A stretch of 64,000 nucleotides of DNA from Gigaspora rosea (GCA_003550325.1 QKWP01000100.1:31227-95226), one strand, 5' to 3'; shown: positions 23,753 through 34,883, counted from the stretch's first letter. Program-made: numbers and translations. Notes: generated by a model from the letters alone, not told the origin.

Positions 23753-23925
23753 CAGTCAGACCTCTCTAAGTGCACCCTCTATAAGTGCACACCCTCTCTA
23801 AATGCATGCTCAAGTGCAGGTCCAATTATATACTTGACCTCTATAAATGCACATTTTCTTATTATTCTCTATATGCACGTTATTAAAGTGTAGTCCAAAG
23901 GGGTGCACTTAGAGAGGTCTGACTG
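23753..23925. mobile_element. CAGTCAGACC MITE (pogo-like), copy 1
   Basis: The ends CAGTCAGACCTCTCTAAGTG and the inverted CACTTAGAGAGGTCTGACTG are perfect at the tips, with TA on both sides. It is 173 bp long. Internal GTGCA and TGCAC words make it partly palindromic. Its interior is the reverse complement of copy 2. Confidence 0.9.
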
Positions 23926-23954
23926 TAGTAATTATTATTTTGTGTATTTATTTA

Positions 23955-24620
23955 CAGTCGCACCTCCTAAGTGCATGCTCTAGGGACTGGGTATGAGTGT
24001 GCACTTAGAGGGGTACCGGTATGCATTTATGGAATAATTTAGATAGCCGATCAAAAGTGAAATTAGACACGTGATCAACGCTTTTACCCAAAAATGAGCT
24101 ACCCCCATGATCGATCATAGTCGCTACATTCAGTCGCACCCCCTAAGTGCATGCTCTCGGGACTGGGTATAAGTGTGCACTTAGAGGGTGTATGCATTTA
24201 TGGAATACAGTCAGACCTCTCTAAGTGCACCCCCTTGGACTACACTTTAATAACGTGAATAATAAGAAAATGTGCAATTATAGGTCAAGTATATAATTGG
24301 ACCTGCACTTGAGCATGCATTTAGAGAAGGTGTGCACTTATAGAGGGTGCACTTAGAGAGTCCTGACTGTAATTTAGATAGCAACACGTGATCAACGCCT
24401 TTTACCCAAAAATGAGCTACCCCCATGATCGATAATAGTCGCTACATATAGTCGCACCCCTAAGTGCATGCTTTCAGGACTGGGTATAAGTGTGCACTTA
24501 GAGGGGGTATGCATTTATGGAATAATTTAGATAGCCAATCAAAAAGTGAAATTAAACACGTCATCAATGCCTTTTACCCACAAATGAGCTACCCCCATGA
24601 TCGATAAGAGTCGCTACATA
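23955..24620. repeat. ~170-bp unit x 3 starting with CAGTCGCACC
   Basis: Units begin near 23955, 24131 and 24449. Each contains CTAAGTGCATGCT, GACTGGGTAT, TGTGCACTTAGAG, ATTTAGATAGCC and ACCCCCATGATCGAT, and ends GTCGCTACAT. The second unit is interrupted by MITE copy 2. A further copy is at about 27757-27925. Confidence 0.85.
24208..24369. mobile_element. CAGTCAGACC MITE, copy 2, inserted in the tandem unit
   Basis: Flanked by TA (24206-24207, 24370-24371). The neighbouring units read GGAATAATTTAGATAG without interruption where this one reads GGAATA-[element]-TAATTTAGATAG. The TA target duplication is thus shown by paralogous empty sites. Confidence 0.92.
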
Positions 24621-24892
24621 GTAAAATCCAAAGTTTATTATATAAATCAACTATAATCTCTTAAGTAAACTTGTTCGGAAGATTAAAATACACATACAGA
24701 AGTCAAAATAAAAAGTATTCCGATTTTGATAAAAAAAATTTTTTTTTTTTATAACCTTTGGCATGAAGCCTAAGGACGCCATTGGCGTACAATGATAAAA
24801 TTTTCAATATATATGTATTTTGATCTTCCGAACAAGTTTACTTAAGTGATAATATTCGATTTGCTAATAATATTTAGACTTTACTATGTAAC
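24617..24892. mobile_element. MITE with ~75-bp inverted repeats
   Basis: ACATAGTAAARTCYAAA through CTTAAGTAAACTTGTTCGGA to AAAATACA appears at both ends in inverted orientation. A paralogous copy sits at about 27918-28225. A short retroposed fragment lies between the arms. Confidence 0.75.
24739..24792 (-). mobile_element. 5'-truncated retroposon fragment with poly-T start
   Basis: Relative to the paralogue near 28140 (TTGATAAAAATTTCAATATA), this copy carries an extra piece: a T-run, then ATAACCTTTGGCATGAAGCC and GGACGCCATTGGCG. TGATAAAA is present on both sides. It fits a minus-strand retroposon tail with a poly-A end. The parent element is unknown. Confidence 0.55.
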
Positions 24893-25112
24893 AACTATTT
24901 GCGATTAGCCAAAAATCGATTATATCCGAAAATAAACCAAGTATTATTATTGGCTAGTTTTAAAATTAATCACGTGTATGCATTGCATATATATGTACAG
25001 AACTCCAAAATCTCATGCATATGTAGAAATGGGCAAATTGCACTTTTTGAGCCATGCAATTCAATGCACATTATGCGTATGATGTGCATGATGCACGAGA
25101 TTCTTATAAATT

Positions 25113-25340
25113 GTCACGGCTGATGCTAAAGTTGGCTGATGCTGAAGCTCAGGGGTCTCGATTGGAAACTATAAGCCCTGCTAAAATCCACATATACTCT
25201 ATAAATATAAAATCTACACCCAAACCCTACCCTAACCCTATAAGACAAAAGCGAAAAAAAACATCCAAAAAAAAAATTTTAAATTTTATATCAAAATAGG
25301 TCAAAGCTTCAGCATCAGCCAACTTCGCATCAGCCGTGAC
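25113..25340. mobile_element. MITE with GGCTGATGC ends and CCCTAA core
   Basis: GTCACGGCTGATGCTAAAGT then TGGCTGATGCTGAAGCT is mirrored by AGCTTCAGCATCAGCCAACT then CATCAGCCGTGAC. The interior contains CCCAAACCCTACCCTAACCC. The frame at 25054-25299 runs through it and is not a gene. Relatives are at 59163-59380 and, degraded, at about 60640-60760. Confidence 0.85.
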
Positions 25341-25980
25341 ATTAATTTATACTGTATTATTGGTAACTTTCATTTTCGATAACAGATAGTGGGATAATTT
25401 AAAGCGTATTTATCAACGAATTACTAATATAATGAAGTTTATTTAAATTAAAAATTCTTTATTATAAAATAAATAACTTATCAGTTATGTTGTATATTAA
25501 GTATATTATTTACACGATACATATAATTGTGAAATAAATTATTCATTTTCACTCTCTATTTCTTCTCATCCGTTTCGCTACCAATTTCTTTATTATTTGA
25601 ATAATCAAGCGATTCTTCATTGTTAAAAATTAAATTTAATTACATTAAGATTAAATAAAAAAAAAGTAACATGTAATAATAACAACATTTGCTTCCTGCC
25701 TTCGATTTTTTTTTTGCTGTATGTGAAATTAACAGTCTTCGAGATTTTGCAAAGGTGGAAATAAAAAAAAAAACTATAAATATACTTCTTCCAAGTGCAG
25801 GCTTTTAAATTTTATCCCCTGTACAAACAAGTTTGATTTTTACTAGCGCCGTTATCTTTTGGTAACTTGCAAATGGATCGTGATTATCATCACGATTATC
25901 ATTTTAACACTTAAGTGCACATTATGCACTTGCATGATTGCATGAATGCATTGCATGATGCGCTTGGTGCTCATCTCTAT
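25341..25980. other. AT-rich interior of the nested element cluster
   Basis: No gene. A GATTATCATCACGATTATCA inverted word is near 25876. Near 25915-25975 TGCAC/GTGCA words resemble the interior of the CAGTC-ended family. Confidence 0.4.
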
Positions 25981-25984
25981 GCAT

Positions 25985-26088
25985 ATGCAGAATATGGAGG
26001 GTGACTAAGTCCCGAGCTCGGGACCGAGCTATGGTTTGCATATAGGGAGGGTTTGCTCTTAGGGGTGTGCACTTAGCGATGCGGCTAT
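25985..26088. mobile_element. Terminal repeat of a ~1-kb CAGTCGCACC element
   Basis: The reverse complement begins TATAGCCGCATCGCTAAGTG, then CACACCCCTAAGAGC, AAACCATAGCTCGGTCCCGA and GGGACTTAGTC. It matches the left terminal repeat at 27623-27725. It closes the composite that begins at 23955. Confidence 0.7.
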
Positions 26089-26369
26089 ATTTAAATACAT
26101 AAATGCTGAAGTGATTTGATTTATATGTATGATAAAACGATATAGTATTGCTTTATAGCCAAGTAAATAGTGTAATAACCTTTGATGTTGTATTGTTTTC
26201 CATTATGCAACTGGTATGATCAACAAAAAACGTATTTTTTCTTGTTCATGTTGGCTGGTTCAGTGTTACTAGTGCACAATTCTAATTTAAAATGTTTTTA
26301 AATTGATTCTATAGTTAAGCCGAACACATAGCCAAATATTTGGGTTGAGTTTTCATATTTTGAATATCC

Positions 26370-26378
26370 TATTTAAAT
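26370..26378 (+). promoter_or_regulatory. Possible TATA-like element
   Basis: TATTTAAAT lies 73-81 bases before the ATG at 26451, followed by a pyrimidine-rich leader. Plausible but unproven in DNA this AT-rich. Confidence 0.25.
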
Positions 26379-26450
26379 GGGTTCATTTCCTCCTTTACAA
26401 ACTCAACCGATTTTAGTTCTTTTTCTGAAAAATTTTAATTAAATTCAATC

Positions 26451-27423
26451 ATGAAATTCTTACCAATAAGTTCATTTTTCGTTTCCGTATTTGTAGCATT
26501 CAATTTTGTTTCCGCTCAAGAAGATCTCTCCATTACATGTCAACAAGGACTTGATAAAATTTCCTCAACTCCAGAATTCAACAATTGTGCTTCATTTCTC
26601 AAATTAGCATCATTACAAAATCCAACTAATGACCCAAAACCGATCTATGATAGTTATTGTTCCGCAACGAAATGCAGTGAAAGCACTACTTCTGCTGCTG
26701 CTGATGATCTTAAAAGTCAATGTCAAACGGAACTTACTACAAAGGATTCTTTCACTACTTATTTAAAAACTGTTCTTGTTTTCAACTCCCCATTAAAGGA
26801 TTCCTTGTGTTTCAAGGACTCTTCCGGAGGATATTGTAATTTGGATCCAAGTTCTAATATTATATTACATTACATTATGGATTGAGTACTACTTTTCCTA
26901 CTGATATTAATTGTAACGATTGTAATAAAGCTATTGTAAATACTTTTATGAACTACTTCAAAGCTCATCCTGAGGCTGAATCACCAGGGGATTTGGAATC
27001 TTTTCAAACTTTTGTTATATCAAAGTGTGATTCTTCTTTCTTAGGTAAGTTATACGTATATCTATACAAGGGTATTATGACAATATTCAGAGCGTATCAC
27101 GTGACACTCAGCTTCATCTTGTTGAGTTGAATCGATACTAAATATAAATTCGATTCTGATCATGAAATCATATTACAATTCGTAACAATACCTAATTCGC
27201 CATAATACCCCATATTCTTATATATATATTATTTTAAATTCATATAAATTCTTTTTAATTTTCTCTTTTTTTTCATTATAGATGGAACTGTTCCAAATAC
27301 TACTGGATCTTAAAATACTACTGGATCTCAAAAAGGTAGTGGCATCTCTATGCACACACCACCTTTTATTGGTTTCTCGTAGCTTCGTTTGTTATTTTTA
27401 ATTGCTTACGAATGAAATTATAG
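26451..27423 (+). pseudogene. Secreted, probably GPI-anchored Cys-rich protein, broken
   Basis: The start MKFLPISSFFVSVFVAFNFV then SAQED is a signal peptide. The mature part has regularly spaced Cys (C30, C46, then YCSATKC, CQTEL, LCFKDSSGGYC). Reading moves to another frame between about 26850 and 26880, after which HYGLSTTFPTDINCNDCNKA continues the same protein style. An intron (27045-27281, GTAAGT...TATAG) joins phase 1 to DGTVPNTTGS. A TAA follows at 27311. After one further frame change near 27345 the sequence TTFYWFLVASFVIFNCLRMK is a hydrophobic tail typical of GPI signals, ending at TAG 27421-27423. Intact relatives would be expected elsewhere in the genome. Three lesions suggest a pseudogene, though sequencing error could explain the frame changes. 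The molecular function is unknown. Confidence 0.7.
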
Positions 27424-27622
27424 AGTATCTTAAAAGTTTATAAGATTTAGCTTACATAGCTGATGGATTTAATGCGCATTATGATCATATAAGGATAACG
27501 ATTAAATTTTTTGCTTTTTTTCATTTGTTGAAAAATATTTCTGCTTATTATTTATTACAATAAAATATATATAAAAGCATACATTTATCCTTATATATAA
27601 CATAAACTTTATTCACTATATA

Positions 27623-28819
27623 CAGTCGCACCCCCTAAGTGCACACCCTATAAGTGCAAATCCTCCCTATATGCAAACTATAGCTCGGTCCCGAGCTTGG
27701 GACGTAGTCTCCCTCCATATTCTGCATATGCATAAGATTTTGGAGTTCCATACATATACAGTCGTACCCCTAAGTCATACTCTCGGGACTGGATATAAGT
27801 GTGCACTTAGAGGGGGTATGCATTTATGGAATAATTTAGATAGCCAATCAAAAGTGAAATTAAACACGTGATCAACACCTTTCAACCAAAACCCATGATT
27901 GATAATAGTCGCTACATAGTGAAGTCCAAAGTTAATTATGTAAATCAATTATATTTGCTTAAGTAAATTTGTTCAGAATATTAAAATACACATACAGTAA
28001 AATTTTTATTAATATTTGAAAACTTTTAATTAATTGGTTTGTAATTTTTACATTCAATGAAAAAATTAAATTTTTTTTAAAAATATATTCGTTGAACATA
28101 AAAATTAAAAGTCAAATAATAAAAAATATTTCTACTTTGATAAAAATTTCAATATATATGTATTTTGATCACTTAGGTGATAATATTCGTTTTGCATGGT
28201 AAAATATAGACTTTACTATGGAACAACTATTTGTGATTAGCCAAAAATTGATTATATTTGAAAACGGTTTTACTAAAGTACACCACTGGTGTTCAACACC
28301 AGTGTCAGAAATTAGATCAGAACATCTTGGAAAGTAGGTCAGAAAATCATGTGTCATAATTTGGTGTAATGTAACATGATCAGGAAAATTCAAAAAAGCT
28401 TATTTCTCAAAAGTTTGAATAAGAAACCACTTTTTTTAACCAAAAAAGTTTTCTTGAGCGATTTGACTATATAACAACCTAAACCCAAACCCTAACTGAG
28501 CACTCACCCTAACCCTAACCTAACATAAACGAACTTGAAAGAATTTTGGTACTGATCACATGGGTGAATTTTTGATGGTAATACTGGGGTAGACATCTAA
28601 TTTCTGATACTGGCGTTGAACGCCAGTAGTGTAATTTAGTAAAACTGTTTGAAAATAAGCTATAAAAAAATCTAGTATTATTATTGGCTAGTTTTAAAAT
28701 TAATCACATGCATGCATTTACAGGAATGCATATATATGTAACTAAGTCCTGAGCTTGGGACCAAGCTATGGTTTGCATATAAGGGGGTTTGCACTTGCAC
28801 TTAAAGGGGTGCAACAGGA
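27623..28819. mobile_element. ~1.2-kb CAGTCGCACC element (pogo-like TIRs), non-autonomous
   Basis: The left end is CAGTCGCACCCCCTAAGTGC. At the right end, GCACTTAAAGGGGTGCAACA is the inverted, slightly diverged partner. The TIRs extend about 100 bases and include AGCTCGGTCCCGAGCTTGGG. The interior holds a ~170-bp unit, the MITE arms also seen at 24617-24892, and the hAT-type MITE at 28265. No transposase. Confidence 0.75.
28265..28647. mobile_element. hAT-type MITE with self-palindromic ends
   Basis: The TIR is CRGTTTTACTAAAKTACAC; each arm continues into its own small palindrome (ACTGGTGTTCAACACCAGT left, ACTGGCGTTGAACGCCAGT right). An exact 8-bp duplication, TTTGAAAA, lies at 28257-28264 and 28648-28655. 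The paralogue at 24921-24936 (TATATCCGAAAATAAA) is the empty site. The core contains AAACCCAAACCCTAACTGAG and CACCCTAACCCTAACC. Confidence 0.92.
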
Positions 28820-29749
28820 CCTCAGATAATTCTAAAAAAGCTAAGAGTCTTAAACCAGACATTTTTTTGGCCCAAACGTTTCTAAATTCTGGTCAAAATA
28901 AAAATTAAATTTTAATTTTGGCCAGAATTTAAAAGAGTTTGGGACAAAAAAATGTCCAATAGGCCAAAATATAGTTGCCGCCCAAATCCCAAACTATTAT
29001 AGTTTGGGTTTGTCCGCACCCAAATCCCAAACTCTGGTCAAACTAATTTCTCAAAAACTTTGTTAATAATTCTTATTTAAACAATTGATATATATTCTTA
29101 TAACTATATATAATATATTTGCAAAATATTAAGATTATTTGTTTGATTTAATTTTCTGTAAATAACAATTGTTTTTTTTTTTGAGTTTTGAGTTTGTCCG
29201 GTTTGTCCGGCAAGTATAGGCCAAAAACATGTCATGTTTAACACTCTTACCTTTTTTAGAATTATTGTAATTACTAAATATTTAATCACTATATATTTAA
29301 CCATTGTGCTCTGCTCATTTAAATAAAACTGAAAAAGTATAATATAAACATTTATATTAATAAAATAACATTAAAATCTAAATATAGCTAAAAATTAAGA
29401 CCTATTTGGAAACATTTTGAATGAGAAGACTAAATTAATTCAAAGCAATATTTAGTTATTGTTACAATCCAATATTGAGAATTCTAGAAAAATACATACT
29501 TATTTAAAAAAAATCTTGTAAAAAAATTAGAAAAGAAGTACAGGACACTTTAGTCAATATTAAAATTAATAATAAAAAATATATATATAGTCCTTTATAT
29601 TTACTCGGTTCAGCTATAGTTCCTTAATATTTATATTTTTTCTAGAATTCCTATACAATCTAAGTTCTTTTTAACTCTACAATTAAATAATTTTTGTAAT
29701 TTCACTATATTGTTTATAACACTATTAATATTATGAAAGCCTATTTTAT

Positions 29750-29750
<1 letters not shown>
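28820..29750. other. AT-rich DNA with a hairpin, no gene
   Basis: At 28869-28955 GGCCCAAACGTTT...TTCTGGTC is mirrored by GGCCAGAA...GAGTTTGGGAC, a possible degraded MITE. CCCAAATCCCAAACT occurs twice near 28982-29030. The remainder is featureless. Confidence 0.45.
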
Positions 29751-29751
<1 letters not shown>

Positions 29752-29800
<49 letters not shown>

Positions 29801-30799
29801 NNNNNNNNNNNNNNNNNNNNNNNNNNNNNNNNNNNNNNNNNNNNNNNNNNNNNNNNNNNNNNNNNNNNNNNNNNNNNNNNNNNNNNNNNNNNNNNNNNNN
29901 NNNNNNNNNNNNNNNNNNNNNNNNNNNNNNNNNNNNNNNNNNNNNNNNNNNNNNNNNNNNNNNNNNNNNNNNNNNNNNNNNNNNNNNNNNNNNNNNNNNN
30001 NNNNNNNNNNNNNNNNNNNNNNNNNNNNNNNGTGCTGCTTTAATTGAAGACCACCCAGATCAACATTTGCCATACTACTTGGACCCTAAATCTATAAGTA
30101 ATCTAGTAGCATTCCAACTGCCATATTACCCTAGGGAGGGTGTAGTACATACCCCCCTAATCTTTCTATGTCACACACATTTCTAGATTAGGTATTGAAT
30201 ATCTTCGCAATAGCCGAGGCCACCACTAGCAGTCAGAGCTAACCATTAAACCACACAGTATCCTTGCCCTTGCAAGGTTCATTCCAATTCCGATACCTAC
30301 ATCAACCAGTCCTATAACTGATCCCTCCCAAACTACCAAACCAGTTAGCCTGGATGGGTCGTTGTACCTCGGCTTTAGGTGCCTTTTTGGTTAACTTCCC
30401 TTGGTTCCTAATTCCATAGCATAGGACCTTTTCCTCCGGTACGTCTCCGGCAGCCAGGTTGGTGCCCCACTTGCCCCGGGTGTTCGTCCAGTTCTTCGGT
30501 CTTAATTCCAGTATCCGCAGTATCGTCAAAGATCTTCACTACCTCCTTACTCAGGTCTTGCCAAATGGGTTTTAATTATTCTGGTTCCTTGGATTTGTCT
30601 GTATCACGAAACACAACTTCGCCTGAAAGCTCCCATTCAAAATGGTAACCAAGGACTACAGGTAATGTACCCAACCGATCGTCGAATAAATGTTACCGGT
30701 ACACAGGCCTATTTTTCTAAATCATCTCTAGTAGGATTTGAACTCTAGACCTGTCGCTTGGGGGTGATAACTTAACAACTTCCCTAAGTCACCATACCC
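29752..30799 (-). mobile_element. Long tRNA-headed SINE, copy 2 (contains assembly gap)
   Basis: Reading the minus strand from 30799: GGGTATGGTGACTTAGGGAA, a box-A-like region, then TAGAGTTCAAATCCTACT carrying box B (GTTCAAATCC). It aligns by eye with copy 1 at 39235 along most of its length, roughly three-quarters identical over the first 300 bases. The tail is the 49-base T run at 29752-29800 (poly-A on the minus strand), next to the gap. The 75-codon frame at 30302-30529 corresponds to a region where copy 1 has a different frame, so coding is doubtful. Confidence 0.8.
29801..30031. other. Assembly gap (231 N)
   Basis: A run of N directly after the poly-T; the assembly probably failed at the homopolymer tail of the SINE. 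Confidence 0.99.
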
Positions 30800-31599
30800 T
30801 TTCTTTATTATTTCTAATTTGTTTTTTGTTAAAGACTTCTTTGGTCTTCAACTTTTTTTTATTAACTAGAATGCCCATTAGGATCTATTGGGTAGGATCT
30901 CCAGTTCTTTGCTTTTCAGTTTTTTAAGCTTTTCTAATATATTAGCCAATAGCCTATTTTTTTGATAGTGCAGTCAAGGCATATACTATATTTGGTTTTT
31001 GCAGATCACATCAATTTAGTAATAATCATCTGTCAAATTGTTCTAAATTCTTTTCTAGATTATTCTATGTGCTAAATTGGCTAATAAAAAACAAAAATAT
31101 AATTAAATAGCTAACAAAAACATACATATATATATATTTTAAACTTTTCTTTTATTGTTTAGAGTAAGTAAAGAATCTTTAGTTTCTATAATTATTGATG
31201 CATAAGTTACATTTACATTTTTGATAATCTTATATGAAATTATCAAAAAGTACTTTTGTATTTTTTATCTATCTATTTACATGCTATTAAATATATATAG
31301 TCCTAAGTACTCTAATTTTTAATATATTTTACAATACTTTTTTTAAAAGTTTATCTCTTCTGTGAACCCACAAAGCATATTAAACAAAACTTGAAGTTTT
31401 TATATAGTGCTATAAGAAATCACTATTAACCTTCATGCTATATTTTACAAAAGTAATTAATTACTACTATATTGACCAAATATTTTTTTTTAATTCAGCA
31501 ATCATGCCAATACTTTATTAGATGCTTGGTTAACTGCTTAGTTGCCAGCTTTACAGAAATAAAATTTCTTATCTAATTTACAAATATTGACTAACCTGG
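30800..31599. other. AT-rich spacer
   Basis: No gene, repeat or RNA recognised. Confidence 0.45.
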
Positions 31600-32590
31600 T
31601 TACTTCGAGAAGTACCTATGTTCGATCTGCTATAGTAGACTTTTATCTCAATACTAACTGTGTCTGTACGAACTAACTAATTAATATATCACTGAAGGAC
31701 ATCTACAACCTTACATATCATGATTGCCCTTCTTTAAACCTTCTTCTCCTAGCTTCTCGAGTAGAAGAATACTACTAATGAAAAAACAAAAACATATATA
31801 GAAAATAAAAAGGTGAAAATACAAAAAGGGGGAAAACCTCTACTACCTAAACGAAAACCAAATTTACAAAGATAAAAAGAAAAGGAAGAAGAAAAAGGCA
31901 AAAGAAAAATAAAAAGATAACGGCACTATTATTGCCTGTGCTAGACTATAAAAATTATATAGTGCTGCATAGAGAAACGCTCTATCATAGTGCTATATGT
32001 AGAAATGAAAAAAAAAACAAAAATACGCCTAGTAGAATATTCGAGAAAGAAATTTCAACATGGGTACCCTCCCGACCTCTGACACGTTATTCATTGTTTA
32101 TTTCGTAAGCAGTACCAAAATGCACTCGTAACGTCGATTCCAATTAGGTAGGCGTGTTCCCGATTAGGAAGGAGTAAACACTACCGATCTTTTGGAGGGG
32201 GTAAGCTGGATTTCCCACTTTTTGGTGAAATTTCGAAAAGTCCAAAGGGAGTAAAATGATACTTGTAGCAAATTTAAAGGAGAGTATATTCCAGATAAAA
32301 CTCATTTTTTTGTTGTTCCCCACTGTTTTACTACAGGTTACTTCGTCAACGAAGAAGCTCTTTGCTCTCCACCAAAATTTCTCGTACAAGGGCGCCACCT
32401 CCCGCCAGTTAACTTGTAAGAAGACGCTTTGGCTTGCATGCCGAATATACAAAGGAGTCCCCAGAGTAAGTGTTGACCTTTATAAAAACTGTATTTCTGT
32501 GTTATCCTACTATACATTAAGTATAGGCAACGCTCCAACAAAAAACTTTTTGTTTTTCTTCAGTGGGAAAATTTGGTTCAAGTGATCATC
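31600..32590. repeat. Dispersed repeat of unknown type, less-mutated copy
   Basis: This segment aligns by eye with 62390-63320. Shared words include GCCACCTCYYGCCAGTTA, TTGYATGCCRAATATA, AGTCCCCA and TTGACCTTTATAAAA. Overlapping short frames on both strands at 32144-32585 are probably incidental. No TIR or poly-A was found, so the element class is open. Confidence 0.6.
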
Positions 32591-33054
32591 AGAAAGAGTC
32601 TGTTTAATTTTTTTTTATATTGGCCAAATATTATTTGCTATGCAAAGAAAGAATAAGATTAAAATTAATGATTTAAAGTATAAAGTTTAAATTGTTCTTT
32701 TTTTTACAACAAATTAGAAATATCAATAGTTGTAGCTTTTAATTAATATTATATTTATTATTTTTTTAATATTAAATTTAAAAAAGAATATTGTAATTGG
32801 GCAAGTGACAATTATAATATTGATTAATTAATTCAACAAATACAATGCATTGATGTTTAAAGATATCATTAAATAGATATTCTTTAGCAAATTCACAAAT
32901 ATAAATTATCTAGTTAAAGGAGGCTTTAGCACTATTTTATAGCAATATAAATTAACAAATATATTATAGGATTTGATAATCAAAAACATGCATAGATATA
33001 AAACAAGAATTTTTAAAAGAAGTAAGCATTATAATTTATTATTATTAAAGTATA
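32591..33054. other. AT-rich spacer
   Basis: Nothing recognised. Confidence 0.4.
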
Positions 33055-33799
33055 CAGTCGCACCTCGATATAGTCACACTCTATGTAGTCACAAACTCGA
33101 TATAGTCACAGATTTATTTTTACCGATTAATTTTATATTACTTTACTTTTTATATAGTCACAAACACGATATAATCACAGTCACTGAATTTTGTATTACA
33201 ATGATTATTAGGTATATAATAAATTACCTTGATGAAGTCACAAAATAATATACCGTATATAATTACAGTATGAAGTATTACTGTATATTAGTAATTTGTG
33301 TTAAGGCTGAAGGCCGGATAAGCAATAGTGATATAATGTTACATAATTATTATTATTAATTAAATTTAAAATAATTGAAACCCCACATTGTTATTATTAT
33401 TTGGGAATGCGAGTTATTAATAACGTTCGAATCAGCTCTAATACAGGTAGTAAGCTTGCGGGTCAAATATAGCATTCAAGAGGATCATGTGATATGGGGT
33501 CACAAATAGGAACCTAATTTTCTGCTGCGACAAACCCCAAATTCCTTCTGCTTTACACTTCGAATTATGCAAATTATGCGATAAATTTTTTAAAATTATG
33601 CTACAGATTATGCGGATCAGATAGAAATATGTGAAATTTATCGTTATAAATTTTTATCGTTATCGTTATTGTAGTACTAAACCCCATCAGCAACTTACCA
33701 ATAAAACCACAAAATCTGTGTAATATAAAATTACGAAAAGAATCGTGGTTACAAAACTATCTTTTGCACCAAACAAAAAAATTCCCTGCAAAATTAGTA

Positions 33800-34083
33800 T
33801 AAGGCCACGCAAAGTTAATTTTTTGTAATGCATAACCCGCTGACCTTTTTTTTAAATTCAATCGTGCCAATTATTCCATTTTTGATATTTAATTTTTTCT
33901 AAGGTGTTACCCGATGGTGACCTTAATTTTCTGGAATTACTCGATAGAAACAAAAAAAAATCTAAAATTTCCTATGAGCATATTAATTTACGGTAGATTA
34001 ATTAAAAAAAAAAATCTGACCCGCCGACTGAAATTTTGGAGCACCATGTTATGCAAAACGAAAAATTAACTTTGTGCGGTCTA
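33800..34083. mobile_element. GGCCACGCAAAGTTAATTTTT MITE
   Basis: TAAGGCCACGCAAAGTTAAT is mirrored by ATTAACTTTGTGCGGTCTA, with matching TTTTGCATAAC further in and TA outside both ends. Same-family pieces are at 51071-51440 and 61342-61559. Confidence 0.8.
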
Positions 34084-34535
34084 TATATGTTTTTTGTTAA
34101 AGTTTTATACTACCCGTTATTTGAAATTCCAGATCTGATAATTTATGTTTCGTACAATCAAATGCTGCGTCCAATAGTCTGAATTATGCGCATATTATGC
34201 TATCGCAGATCTGTGGTATCCTTAGTCACGAAATAGTTAAATCGATCAATTTATTAGATCAAAACGGAAATAGGTGATCGATTTAATTTTAATGCAAAAC
34301 GGGGCTTCTAATTTAAGGGTAGCTTATGCAGGAGAAATAAAAAAGATTAAGGGATTTAAAAGGATGGATCAAAGAAGATTAGTGATATTTTGAATTGACT
34401 AAAATGATTTGTAAGGATAACGAATTCTTTAAGGAAGATAAAAAATTAAATTATAATGTATCAGGTAGGTATCCAAGATATTTATAAGTTATTGTATAGT
34501 GGGTAAAAAAATATTAGTACGGTAGTATGGGTATA

Positions 34536-34627
34536 GATCAGTGGATGGATCAAATATTTTTCAGATGTTTTAGGGCCGCGATAGTGGCCCTAAAACACCT
34601 GAAAGATATTTGATTCATCTACTGATC
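34536..34627. repeat. Strong hairpin
   Basis: GATCAGTGGATGGATCAAAT...CAG-TGTTTTAGGGCC pairs with GGCCCTAAAACA-CTG...ATTTGATTCATCTACTGATC around an 8-base loop. The stem is about 42 bp with few mismatches. Confidence 0.85.
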
Positions 34628-34636
34628 TAGAAAATC

Positions 34637-34883
34637 GATTACTGTGTATTAAATAAAATTGTTCTACAACGTATATTATATAATTTTTATAATTTTTTGA
34701 ATAATTTTTATTAATGTGATTTTAGATTTTACGATATTCGAAAAAATTTAAAAATTTTTTTATTTTTTATTCGTATAATGTAAAATGTAAAATCGTATTA
34801 ATAGAAATTACTTGAAAAATTATGAAATTTCTAAATATAAGTAAATTAATATATAGAGCAACTTTACTTAGTGCGCAGTAATC
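34637..34883. mobile_element. Palindromic MITE
   Basis: Ends GATTACTGTGTATTAAATAA and (inverted) GATTACTGCGCACTAAGTAA, then AAATTG and AAGTTG. A second inner palindrome at about 34685-34835 (AATTTTTTGAATAATTTTTA and mirror) fills the interior. Confidence 0.75.

Noticed and set aside
23618-23760. CRISPR-like array (regular repeats)
   Set aside because: Units are fully tandem without unique spacers, and the organism is eukaryotic.
25054-25299. 81-codon plus-strand frame
   Set aside because: It runs through the inverted-repeat MITE at 25113-25340.
30302-30529. 75-codon frame in SINE copy 2
   Set aside because: The aligned region of copy 1 is open in a different frame and encodes a different peptide, so no conserved protein is supported.
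32144-32585. Overlapping 67-109 codon frames on both strands as a gene
   Set aside because: The homologous copy at 62.9 kb does not keep any of the frames open throughout; dispersed repeat more likely.
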